A stretch of DNA of 64,000 nucleotides from Elusimicrobiota bacterium (GTDB taxonomy: Bacteria; Elusimicrobiota; Elusimicrobia; JACQPE01). Location: the NCBI GenBank assembly GCA_016180815.1, contig JACPAN010000006.1, forward strand, positions 1-64,000, written 5' to 3'. The position numbers and the translations under genes were made by a program. Below the pieces are notes generated by a model, which was not told where the DNA came from, made no database searches, and saw nothing but the letters and a program-made list of their open reading frames with translations. Positions 29,787-38,593 of this stretch are shown here, in pieces; within the stretch, counting starts at the first letter, position 1; each line of letters begins with the position of its first letter.

Positions 29787-30369
29787 ACTTGCATCGGCTC
29801 TAAAGTCGGCCGCAGATTTCACAATCCACAGGCCAAAAGATGCCGTGATCATTCTGCTCATTTTTATTATTGCTTTGACAGGTTGGAAGCTTAATAGAGA
29901 GAAAAATAGAGTGCAGGAGTTGGCCGCCAAAATTGAAGGCTTGCCGCCCGATACCAAACGGGTCGTAACCATTTACCGCGACCGTATCGTCACCAAATGG
30001 CGCACTGGTCCTGTTAAAATCGAATACCGTGATCGCTATCTGCCACCGGAGGGGCACATAGATGTAATAACCAAAACGGATCGCCCCGGAGAGTTGCCCG
30101 AGGTGGTCATCAAAGATCGCGGTTTCACGCGCCGCATAGGAGGCGGTTTCGTCTACTCTGATCGGTTCTTACCCGCAGTTGATTTGAAGTGGGCATTTTT
30201 GAGGCGTTATAGTTCAATCATCGGGATAACGCCATCGTTTAGCGGTCTTGGGATTTCCCGCCATCTTGATGACGTCACACCATTTCAAAACCTTGAGATT
30301 CTTGGCATAGGTGGATTCGCCTGGGATGGAAATATTCGTTTTGGAATCGGGATGAGAACGAACTTTTAG
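29770..30369 (+). CDS. Membrane-anchored phage protein, spanin-like place
   Basis: 199 residues from a GTG overlapping the holin-like gene. One N-terminal transmembrane helix (about 25-43, AVIILLIFIIALTGW), a short coiled-coil, then a beta-rich C-terminal domain rich in Gly/Arg/Phe that looks outer-membrane or surface associated. It is the last gene of the phage-like run and may act in lysis (i-spanin-like) or in exclusion. No specific family recognised. Confidence 0.45.
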   Translation: MRLAIKLASALKSAADFTIHRPKDAVIILLIFIIALTGWKLNREKNRVQELAAKIEGLPPDTKRVVTIYRDRIVTKWRTGPVKIEYRDRYLPPEGHIDVITKTDRPGELPEVVIKDRGFTRRIGGGFVYSDRFLPAVDLKWAFLRRYSSIIGITPSFSGLGISRHLDDVTPFQNLEILGIGGFAWDGNIRFGIGMRTNF

Positions 30370-30401
30370 TTTTTCTAAACCGCCCCTTTTCGGTAAACCC
30401 T

Positions 30402-30430
30402 TTGACCTCTCTCCATATATAATTTAATAT
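30402..30430 (+). promoter_or_regulatory. Sigma-70 type promoter for the defence operon
   Basis: TTGACC at 30402-30407, a 17-base spacer, and TAATAT at 30425-30430. It ends 27 bases before the GTG of the XRE regulator. Just downstream AGGGCTAACCCT forms a short palindrome that could be the operator for that regulator. No strong terminator is seen between the phage-like genes and this site. Confidence 0.65.
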
Positions 30431-30457
30431 ATAGTTTCTGATATAGGGCTAACCCTC

Positions 30458-30682
30458 GTGGTAAAAAATAATATCGACGTTCCTAATCTGGTTAAAAAAA
30501 TTCGTGGGATCAAGGGTCTCACTCAGGAAGAGTTTGCCCGCGAGCTGGGCGTGACATTCGCCACTGTGAATTCCTGGGAGAACGATAAACGATTTCCTCA
30601 GCCCTTTTTACTCAAACGACTCCTTGAATTAGAAAACGAGTGCCGGAAGAATCCGAAAACTGGAAGTGCGCGCAATGGATAG
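30458..30682 (+). CDS. XRE-family helix-turn-helix regulator
   Basis: 74 residues from GTG 30458. Residues 10-60 are a classical Cro/CI-type helix-turn-helix (GLTQEEFARELGVTFATVNS, then WENDKRFPQPFLLKRL). It overlaps the start of the SNF2 helicase gene and heads the defence operon, so it most likely controls expression of that operon, binding the short palindrome next to the promoter. No C-terminal sensor domain. Confidence 0.85.
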   Translation: MVKNNIDVPNLVKKIRGIKGLTQEEFARELGVTFATVNSWENDKRFPQPFLLKRLLELENECRKNPKTGSARNG

Positions 30683-33629
30683 GAAAGACACAAAAACCTT
30701 TTCGGATCAATTAACTATAAATTCAAGGCGTCTCCCCGGAAAGGACATGACCGCATACCATGCCAAATATTTTGCTCATGAGCTTACGCGGCGGTGCCCT
30801 TCAGATAGCGTAGAAAAATTGACATCTGTCCTTTCGGATGCGCAGGTGGATTTGAATCCACATCAAATTGAGGCCGCGCTGTTCGCATTTTCCAATCCTT
30901 TTTCTCGTGGAGCCATTTTGGCGGATGAGGTTGGACTGGGCAAAACCATTGAGGCCGGGCTGCTGCTTTCTCAAAAGTGGGCTGAACGTAAACGGCGGCT
31001 CTTGGTAATCGTACCGGCAAACCTACGCAAACAATGGAGCCAGGAGCTTGCTGACAAATTTTACCTACCTTCGATAATTCTAGAAAATCGAAACTTCAAC
31101 GAAATTATTCGAGCCGGCGATCTTAATCCCTTCAAGCAGGACAAGGTTGTCCTTTGCTCATATCACTTTGCTCGCGCCAAAGAGCCTTATCTGCGACAGG
31201 TTAGGTGGGATTTGGTGGTTATTGATGAGGCGCACCGACTGCGAAATGTATACAAGGCATCCAGCAAGATCGCCACTGCCATTAAACAAGCCGTTGCCCC
31301 TTTCCCCAAGGTCCTCTTAACCGCGACGCCTCTTCAAAATTCCCTCTTAGAGCTCTATGGAATGGTGAGCATCATTGATGATTACGCGTTTGGAGATATC
31401 AAAAGTTTCCGTACTCAATTTACCCGCCTAGGAAATGACGGTGATTTTATGGAATTGAAGGACCGTCTCAAACCTTTATGTAAGCGCACGCTACGCAAGC
31501 AGGTCTTAGAATACATCAAATACACAAATCGTCACGCCTTAGTTCAGGAATTCGTGCCCACTCCCGAAGAACAACGACTTTATGACCTGGTTTCTGATTA
31601 TCTGCAGCAGCCTTCACTTTATGCTTTGCCAGCCAGCCAGCGCCAGTTGGTAACGCTTATCTTACGCAAGCTGCTGGCTTCTTCTACCTATGCCATCACT
31701 GGAACTTTAGAAGGACTCGCGCGCAAATTAGACGCGGCCGCGGCCGCGGCAGAGCAGGTTAATGATATCCCAGAGGATCTTCCTGAAAACTGGGAAGAAG
31801 TGGACGCGCTTGCGGAGGAGTGGAGCGAGGATGATGAAAACCAAGAACGTCCAAGTGAGCGCACCAAGCTAACGCCCGAACAGCTGGCTGAGATGCGGAA
31901 GGAAACAGCCAAATTGCGAGAATTTCATACATTGGCGAAATCAATCATTAAGAATTCCAAGGGAGAGGTTCTTTTAACTGCGTTGCGGCGCGGGCTTCAA
32001 GCGGCAGGCGAAGTCCAGAAAGACAGCGCCGGAACCAAGCTTCAGCAGAAAGCGGTCATCTTTACCGAATCCCGCCGGACCCAAGAGTATTTATTCAACA
32101 TCCTTGAACAAACTGAATTCACGGGTAAAATTCTTCTGTTTAACGGCAGCAATAACGATTCTCGTTCAAAGGAAATTTACCGGCAATGGCTCGAAAAACA
32201 CGCAGGCACAGATCGCATTAGCGGCTCTCCCAGCGCCGATTTACGCGCGGCGCTTGTCGAACACTTTAGGGATAACGCCGTAATTCTTATAGCCACGGAG
32301 GCCGCCGCCGAAGGAGTCAATCTGCAGTTCTGCAATCTCGTTGTGAATTACGATTTGCCCTGGAACCCCCAGCGCATTGAACAGCGGATTGGCCGTTGTC
32401 ACCGCTATGGACAGAAGTTTGATGTTGTGGTGGTAAACTTTTTGAATAAAAACAATGCGGCCGATCAGCGTGTGTACCAACTGCTGGACGAAAAGTTTCG
32501 CCTCTTTAACGGCGTATTCGGCACGAGCGATGAGGTGTTGGGGGCTGTGGAATCTGGCGTGGATTTTGAAAAACGTATTGCCGCGATTTACCAAAAATGC
32601 CGCACTAAAGAACAAATACAATTTGAATTCGATCAATTGCAACGGGAGCTTGATTCCGAAATTGTCGAAGGACAGCGGGATGCCCGTGAAAAACTCCTCA
32701 ATAATTTTGACCGCGAAGTCGTGGAAAAGGTGCGGATCAAAAGCCAGGATTATTTAGACCGCTTCCAGGAGCAGATTTGGCGGCTTACCCGGCACCTGCT
32801 TGCGCCTTATGCCCGCTTTGATGAACAGGAATATAGCTTCATGCTGGAGCGCAATCCATTCCCAGGCGAGACTATACACCCCGGTCCCTACCGCATGGGC
32901 AAGGGCGTGGAAGATGTGAACACTTACCGCGTAGGCCACCCCTTGGCGCAGCGTTTATTGGAACAAGCGAAAGCGTTACCCGTGGAATCAGGCGAGGTTG
33001 TCTTCCGATTGGAGGATGCCGGGAAAAAAATTACGGTTCTCGAGGCGTTGGCTGGGAAAGCCGGGTGGCTTATATGTGACCGATTGAGCGTGAGCGCCAT
33101 TGAAACCGAAGATCACCTTATTCTGGCTGGCATTACGGATGACAGCGCTCCATTGGAGGGTGTTCAGTGCCGACGGCTCTTTGATCTCCCCGGCGAAGAG
33201 AAGGCGGCCGGCTCATCTCCCGATTCACTGTTGAAAACTCTCAAAAAAGCGGCCTCTGGGCAAGCTCAAGTAATTTTGGAAGAAGCATCCAGAAAAAACG
33301 GCCAATGGTTCGAAATCGAAATAGACAAACTGGACCGTTGGGCTGAAGATAAGCGCACCATCCTTAAAACAGCCATTGATGAGCTGGATGAAAAAATTAA
33401 AGAAACTAAAAAGGCGGCCCGGCTTGCGCCCAATCTGCCGGAGAAAATTGAACGCCAGCGGGAGTTGCGTCAACTAGAAGGAAAGCGCAACGAAGCTTGG
33501 AAAACTTTTGACGTGGCTTCGCGTGAGATCGAGCAACGGAAAGATGAACTACTTGATGAAGTTGGCCGCCGCCTTACACAGAAAACAGATCAAGAAAATT
33601 TATTTGTCTTACGATGGAGGCTTGCATGA
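30675..33629 (+). CDS. SNF2-family helicase, defence-associated
   Basis: 984 residues from ATG 30675 (GGAAG upstream). Double-stranded DNA translocase of the SNF2/RapA type: Walker A DEVGLGKT (84-91), DEAH box (184-187), LTATPLQNS motif III, and helicase C motifs including NYDLPWNPQRIEQRIGRCHR at about 559-578. A long charged helical extension follows and ends with a coiled coil. No nuclease motif seen. It overlaps the methyltransferase gene (ATGA). SNF2 helicases next to Mod/Res pairs occur in several defence loci such as DISARM-like and helicase-containing type III-like systems. Confidence 0.9.
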   Translation: MDRKDTKTFSDQLTINSRRLPGKDMTAYHAKYFAHELTRRCPSDSVEKLTSVLSDAQVDLNPHQIEAALFAFSNPFSRGAILADEVGLGKTIEAGLLLSQKWAERKRRLLVIVPANLRKQWSQELADKFYLPSIILENRNFNEIIRAGDLNPFKQDKVVLCSYHFARAKEPYLRQVRWDLVVIDEAHRLRNVYKASSKIATAIKQAVAPFPKVLLTATPLQNSLLELYGMVSIIDDYAFGDIKSFRTQFTRLGNDGDFMELKDRLKPLCKRTLRKQVLEYIKYTNRHALVQEFVPTPEEQRLYDLVSDYLQQPSLYALPASQRQLVTLILRKLLASSTYAITGTLEGLARKLDAAAAAAEQVNDIPEDLPENWEEVDALAEEWSEDDENQERPSERTKLTPEQLAEMRKETAKLREFHTLAKSIIKNSKGEVLLTALRRGLQAAGEVQKDSAGTKLQQKAVIFTESRRTQEYLFNILEQTEFTGKILLFNGSNNDSRSKEIYRQWLEKHAGTDRISGSPSADLRAALVEHFRDNAVILIATEAAAEGVNLQFCNLVVNYDLPWNPQRIEQRIGRCHRYGQKFDVVVVNFLNKNNAADQRVYQLLDEKFRLFNGVFGTSDEVLGAVESGVDFEKRIAAIYQKCRTKEQIQFEFDQLQRELDSEIVEGQRDAREKLLNNFDREVVEKVRIKSQDYLDRFQEQIWRLTRHLLAPYARFDEQEYSFMLERNPFPGETIHPGPYRMGKGVEDVNTYRVGHPLAQRLLEQAKALPVESGEVVFRLEDAGKKITVLEALAGKAGWLICDRLSVSAIETEDHLILAGITDDSAPLEGVQCRRLFDLPGEEKAAGSSPDSLLKTLKKAASGQAQVILEEASRKNGQWFEIEIDKLDRWAEDKRTILKTAIDELDEKIKETKKAARLAPNLPEKIERQRELRQLEGKRNEAWKTFDVASREIEQRKDELLDEVGRRLTQKTDQENLFVLRWRLA

Positions 33630-35578
33630 TTAAGAATAAACTCAAAGGAGATGTTGCCGTGGAACCTGAAAAATTCGACCTTCGTTCTCATGCAGTTGCT
33701 GAAAATAAACAGAAGGAGCTGTTGCGGCTATTCCCAGAGATACAAACAGAGGGCGGCAAGATTGATTTTGAACGCCTGAAACTCACTTTAGGGGAATCGG
33801 TGGACGTGGGAAAGGAGCGTTACGGCATGAACTGGCCGGGCAAGGCTGAGTGCTTTAAGACTCTCCAGGCGCCGAGCCTCGGCACGCTACGACCTTGCCG
33901 CGAGGAAAGCGTCAATTTCGATACGACAGAAAACCTCATTATCGAAGGTGATAATCTTGAAGTGCTCAAGCTCCTTCAGAAGTCCTATCTGGGTAAAATC
34001 AAGATGATTTATATAGACCCTCCTTACAATACAGGTAACGATTTCATCTACCCCGACAACTACACCGAATCTCTACAGACCTACCTGGAGTACACCGGAC
34101 AGGTAGACGCGGAGGGTAGAAAGTTCGGCACCAACACCGACGCTGACGGGCGCTTCCACTCGAAGTGGCTAAACATGATGTATCCGAGACTGTATCTAGC
34201 GAGGAATCTATTGCGGGAAGATGGGGTAATCTTTATCAGCATCGACGACAATGAGGTTGATGCGCTTAAAACTGTGACGAAAGAACTGTTTGGAGAGGAG
34301 AACTTTGTAGCACAAGTCGTCGTGCAGACGAATCCTCGCGGACGGACGCTCGATCAATACCTTGCCAAGACGTTTGAATATGTTGTTGTCTTTGCAAAGT
34401 CGATTGATGCCGAGTCGTTGTACCAGGTCCCGAAGAGCGAGGCGGCACTATCGGAATACGACAAAACAGACACGGACGGGCAGTACCGCGAGCTGGAGCT
34501 CCGTAACCGCAACCCTGTTTTCACGCGGGCGAATCGACCCAATCTCTGGTTCCCGCTGTATATTGATCCAAAGTCTGGCACGGTGTCGCTCAAGCGTAAC
34601 GTCACGCATACTGCTGAAGCGTTACCCAGGAACTCGCAGGGCGAGGATGGCTGCTGGACATGGGGTCAGAAGAAAGTGGAAGAGAATCTAACTCTTCTTG
34701 TTGGTCGACAGGTAGCCAGCGGTGCCTGGCGAGTGTTCAGAAAAGACTACATTCCGACTGACGGGGCGACGACGAAAGAAAAGTCCTTGTGGCTTGACAA
34801 GAATCTGAACCACGAGAATGGGAAAGAAGAACTTGGACAGATCTTCGGAAAGACGCCCTTCGATTTCCCCAAGTCCAGCGCGCTTGTTCAGAAGGCTGCG
34901 ACGTTGGCCACGTTGCAAGATGGGCACGATATTGTCCTCGACTTTTTTGCTGGTTCCGGCACAGCGGCCCACGCCGTCCTCAACCTCAACAAACAGGATG
35001 GCGGCAACCGCAAGTTCATCCTTGTGCAGCTTCCCGAGCCCACGGAACGTAAAGACTACCCTACAATAGCTGAGATTACTAAGGAACGTGTTCGTCGGGT
35101 CATCAAAAAGCTCAACGATGAGGATGCGGGTAAACTTGATGTGGCGAATACTGCCAAGCAAGACCGGGGGTTCCGCGTCTTCAAGCTTGCCGAATCAAAT
35201 TTCAAGCCTTGGAATGCCGATATACCACATGATGGGAAGGTCTTGGAAAACGAGCTCGAATTGTATGTAAACCATATTTGCGAAGGTCGCACATCTGAAG
35301 ATATCCTACATGAGATTCTGCTTAAAAGCGGCTTTCCGCTTACTACAAAGGTCGAAATACTGAAACTTGCAGGCAAGGCGGTGCACAGCGTGGCAGATGG
35401 TGCCCTCTTTATTTGTTTAGAGCGTAAACTCACCTTGGAATTGATTCGGGCAATGGCAGATAAAAAACCCGAACGAATCGTGTGCTTAGATGAAGGATTT
35501 GCGGGTAACGACCAGCTCAAAGCTAACGCCGTTCAGGTTTTTCGAACCAAGGGCGTGACGAGCTTTAGGACCGTGTAG
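33626..35578 (+). CDS. Type III-like DNA methyltransferase (Mod)
   Basis: 650 residues from ATG 33626 with GGAGG upstream; overlaps the helicase stop. Beta-class N6-adenine methyltransferase: motif IV DPPYNTG (131-137) precedes motif I DFFAGSGT (439-446), the circular order of EcoP15I/EcoP1I Mod. The region between, about residues 150-430, holds the target-recognition domain, and its base composition and codon use look different from the flanks. The C-terminal 150 residues resemble the Mod dimerisation end. It should set the recognition sequence and protect self DNA for the Res protein. Confidence 0.92.
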   Translation: MIKNKLKGDVAVEPEKFDLRSHAVAENKQKELLRLFPEIQTEGGKIDFERLKLTLGESVDVGKERYGMNWPGKAECFKTLQAPSLGTLRPCREESVNFDTTENLIIEGDNLEVLKLLQKSYLGKIKMIYIDPPYNTGNDFIYPDNYTESLQTYLEYTGQVDAEGRKFGTNTDADGRFHSKWLNMMYPRLYLARNLLREDGVIFISIDDNEVDALKTVTKELFGEENFVAQVVVQTNPRGRTLDQYLAKTFEYVVVFAKSIDAESLYQVPKSEAALSEYDKTDTDGQYRELELRNRNPVFTRANRPNLWFPLYIDPKSGTVSLKRNVTHTAEALPRNSQGEDGCWTWGQKKVEENLTLLVGRQVASGAWRVFRKDYIPTDGATTKEKSLWLDKNLNHENGKEELGQIFGKTPFDFPKSSALVQKAATLATLQDGHDIVLDFFAGSGTAAHAVLNLNKQDGGNRKFILVQLPEPTERKDYPTIAEITKERVRRVIKKLNDEDAGKLDVANTAKQDRGFRVFKLAESNFKPWNADIPHDGKVLENELELYVNHICEGRTSEDILHEILLKSGFPLTTKVEILKLAGKAVHSVADGALFICLERKLTLELIRAMADKKPERIVCLDEGFAGNDQLKANAVQVFRTKGVTSFRTV

Positions 35579-35591
35579 AAGTTTTGACGAC

Positions 35592-38570
35592 ATGAAATTA
35601 CAGTTTGATGCCAATCAGGCATTTCAGCTTGATGCCGTAGCCGCCATAACATCTCTTTTCGACGGCCAGCCGCAGGGCGCGCCAGAGTACGCTGTTATTA
35701 AGATGGGAGACTTAGGAATTCTCTTTGAAGGGCAACAGCGCACGGAGCTTGGGGTTGGGAATCGGTTGCTACTGGCAGAGGAAAAACTCCTTTCAAATAC
35801 TCGTGCGATTCAGACGCATAACGACATAGAAATAAACGACCCAAAAGTGCCTCTGGAAGCATGGGATGTTTTTGATAGTTCCATCAACCAAGCGCGGCGT
35901 TGCCCTCATTTTTCGGTTGAGATGGAGACAGGAACAGGAAAGACATACGTTTATCTCCGGACCATATTTGAGCTATCCCGGCGCTATGGCTTCCAGAAAT
36001 TTATCATCGTGGTGCCAAGCGTGGCCATCCGAGAGGGAGTGCTTAAAAATATCGAGATTACGGCCGAGCATTTCCGCACCCTGTATAACAATATCCCTTT
36101 TGAGCATTTCGTCTACGACGCGAAAAAAGTCAACCGCCTGCGTCAATTTGCCACGAGCAATACATTACAGATTTTGATCATCAATATTGATGCTTTCCGT
36201 AAAAATTTTACCGGCACCGAGGAGGAGCGTAAAAGCAACGTCATTTACAAAGAAAGCGACAAGCTCTCTGGCCGCCAGCCTATTGAGTTTGTTCAAGCCG
36301 CGCGTCCCATCGTCATCATCGATGAGCCTCAGAGCGTGGATAGTACGGATAAGGCTCAAGAGGCAATAAAGGCGTTAAACCCTCTTTGCACTTTACGCTA
36401 TTCGGCCACGCATATAAATCCTTACAACCTGGTCTACCGGCTTGATCCCATTCGCGCTTTTGAGCTTAAGCTGGTCAAACAGATTGTGGTAGCCAGCGCT
36501 GCGGCCCAAGGAGCGGCCAATGATGCTTTTGTGCGGGTTGAAAAAGTTGATTATAAAAATGGAATCAAAGCTAAACTCCGCATCCATGTGCAAACGTCTG
36601 AAGGGCCAAAGGAGAAGATGGTTACAGTCAAAAATGGCGCAGACCTATTTGTGCTCTCAAATGAACGCGCCAATTACGCCCAAGGATATTCGATTACGGA
36701 AATTAACGCCGAGCCAGGCAACGAGTGCGTTCGCTTTATCAACGGTAAGACCCTGCGTCTCGGTCAAGAAATAGGCGGACTGCGCGATGACGTCTGGCGC
36801 GCTCAAATCAAACACACCATCAAGCGCCACTTGGAAAAGGAACACCAACTCCAGGCGCGAGGAATTAAGGTTTTAAGTCTTTTCTTTGTTGACCGGGTTT
36901 CCAATTATCGTGATTATGACGATTCAGGAAAACCAGTTAAGGGCAAGTTTGCAGAAACATTTGAAGCTGAACTGGCAGCGTTGGCCAGGGAGGATCGCTT
37001 CCGTGGCCTAGCCTGGCTCAAGGAGCCGATGGATAAACTCCACAATGGATACTTTGCTCAAGATAGAAAAGGGGTCCTGAAAGACACGAGCGGCGACACT
37101 CAGGCAGATGATGCGGTTTATAACTTGATCATGAAAGATAAAGAGCGGCTTCTTTCTTTGGATGAGCCCTTACGTTTTATTTTTAGCCATTCGGCGCTGC
37201 GGGAGGGCTGGGACAATCCCAATGTATTCCAGATTTGCACCTTAAATGAAACCAGAAGCGCGCTTAAAAAGCGTCAAGAGATCGGCCGTGGACTTCGATT
37301 GCCGGTAGATCAAAATGGCTTGCGAGTATTTGATGAATCGGTTAACAAGCTCTATGTAATGGCGAATGAAAGCTACGAGGATTTTGCCCGCACATTACAG
37401 GAAGAATATGAGGAGGATTGCGGCGTTACCTTTGGCAAAGTGCCGATAACCGCGTTTGCGAAACTAATCCATGTCGTAGATGGAAAAGAACAGCCGGTCG
37501 GCCGCCAGGCCGCGGAATCTATCTGTGAATCCTTGGTACAACAGAAAATGCTTGATGATGCTGGCCGGATCCAGCCGGCGTTTGATCCCAAGAAAAAGGA
37601 TTTTAAGCTAGAGCTGCCTAAAGAACACAGGGAACTTACGCCAGCCGTTATAGATTTACTGTCTGCCTATCAAATCGAGCGTCATATCCGTCAAGAACGG
37701 GATGAGGGGTCAAATCGCCTCAAGAAAGAAGTCACGCTTACTCCCGAATTTCAAGAGCTCTGGAACCGCATTAAACCGAAGACAACATACCGTGTCGAGT
37801 TTGCCACCGAGACGTTGGTCCAGCGCGCGGTGGATGGGTTAAAACGCATGGAACCGATTGAGAAGCCACGCATTAGGGTCAGCGCTGGACAGCTGGACTT
37901 AAAAAAAGGCGGCGTGACCGCTACGGCTTCTAGCGTGGCAGAGGAACGCGCTGACTACGGCAGCCGCCCCGTTCCTGATTTGTTGGCCTACCTACAAAAT
38001 GAAACGGAGCTTACGCGGTCAACACTTGTGCGAATCCTGAATAGTTCTGGCAGGCTTCCAGAATTTTTCAACAACCCCCAACGATTCATGGACGCCGTCG
38101 CCAACGTGCTTAAGTACGAACTCCATCGTCTGCTGGTGGATGGCATTAAATATGACCGCATTGACGGCAACGGCTCGGAAGCTGAATGGGAAATGCTGCT
38201 TTTTAAGAATGAAGAACTCATTAACTATCTGACGGCCATCCAGGTCAATAATTCGGTGTATGAATATGTGGTTTACGATGCGGAAATAGAACGTGAATTC
38301 GCTCGCCAACTAGATTCTCGTGAAGACATTAAGTTATTCGTGAAGCTGCCAAACTGGTTTAAGATTGACACGCCACTAGGCACATACAATCCTGATTGGG
38401 CTATCGTCAAACAAGATTCCGATACGCTATACCTGGTGCGCGAAACTAAAGCGAACCGAGATTATCTAAGACTGCGAACCAGCGAGGCCGACAAGGTCCG
38501 TTGCGGCCAGCGCCACTTTGAGGCCCTCGGAGTCCCCTTCGCAGTCGCCGTCTCGGCAGATGAGGTATGA
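35592..38570 (+). CDS. Type III-like restriction subunit (Res)
   Basis: 992 residues. Superfamily 2 helicase with C-terminal nuclease: Walker A METGTGKT (111-118), DEPQ box (about 243), LRYSATH, motif VI RQEIGRGLRLP, and near the end a PD-(D/E)XK core (NPDWAIV ... RETKA), the usual layout of Res. The Q/WxP-type N-terminal region is also present. It translocates or signals along DNA and cuts when two unmodified sites meet. Start has no strong ribosome site and follows the Mod stop by 13 bases. Confidence 0.92.
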   Translation: MKLQFDANQAFQLDAVAAITSLFDGQPQGAPEYAVIKMGDLGILFEGQQRTELGVGNRLLLAEEKLLSNTRAIQTHNDIEINDPKVPLEAWDVFDSSINQARRCPHFSVEMETGTGKTYVYLRTIFELSRRYGFQKFIIVVPSVAIREGVLKNIEITAEHFRTLYNNIPFEHFVYDAKKVNRLRQFATSNTLQILIINIDAFRKNFTGTEEERKSNVIYKESDKLSGRQPIEFVQAARPIVIIDEPQSVDSTDKAQEAIKALNPLCTLRYSATHINPYNLVYRLDPIRAFELKLVKQIVVASAAAQGAANDAFVRVEKVDYKNGIKAKLRIHVQTSEGPKEKMVTVKNGADLFVLSNERANYAQGYSITEINAEPGNECVRFINGKTLRLGQEIGGLRDDVWRAQIKHTIKRHLEKEHQLQARGIKVLSLFFVDRVSNYRDYDDSGKPVKGKFAETFEAELAALAREDRFRGLAWLKEPMDKLHNGYFAQDRKGVLKDTSGDTQADDAVYNLIMKDKERLLSLDEPLRFIFSHSALREGWDNPNVFQICTLNETRSALKKRQEIGRGLRLPVDQNGLRVFDESVNKLYVMANESYEDFARTLQEEYEEDCGVTFGKVPITAFAKLIHVVDGKEQPVGRQAAESICESLVQQKMLDDAGRIQPAFDPKKKDFKLELPKEHRELTPAVIDLLSAYQIERHIRQERDEGSNRLKKEVTLTPEFQELWNRIKPKTTYRVEFATETLVQRAVDGLKRMEPIEKPRIRVSAGQLDLKKGGVTATASSVAEERADYGSRPVPDLLAYLQNETELTRSTLVRILNSSGRLPEFFNNPQRFMDAVANVLKYELHRLLVDGIKYDRIDGNGSEAEWEMLLFKNEELINYLTAIQVNNSVYEYVVYDAEIEREFARQLDSREDIKLFVKLPNWFKIDTPLGTYNPDWAIVKQDSDTLYLVRETKANRDYLRLRTSEADKVRCGQRHFEALGVPFAVAVSADEV

Positions 38571-38593
38571 CTCAAGATTTGTCGATTTGAATA

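Larger units (their letters stand above)
1..30369 (+). mobile_element. Tailed-phage (HK97-type, siphovirus-like) late region, prophage fossil
   Basis: Gene order is that of a lambda/HK97-like late operon: small and large terminase, portal/MuF, prohead protease, capsid, connector, neck, tail terminator, tube, chaperone, tape measure, tail tip, XhlA-like protein, amidase, holin-like protein. No contractile sheath or baseplate wedge genes were recognised, which favours a siphovirus. The left end lies beyond the window; the right end is taken as the last lysis-type gene. About three genes look broken while the rest read through, so it looks like a fairly recent but decaying copy. The early, replication and integrase genes are not in this part. 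Confidence 0.85.
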
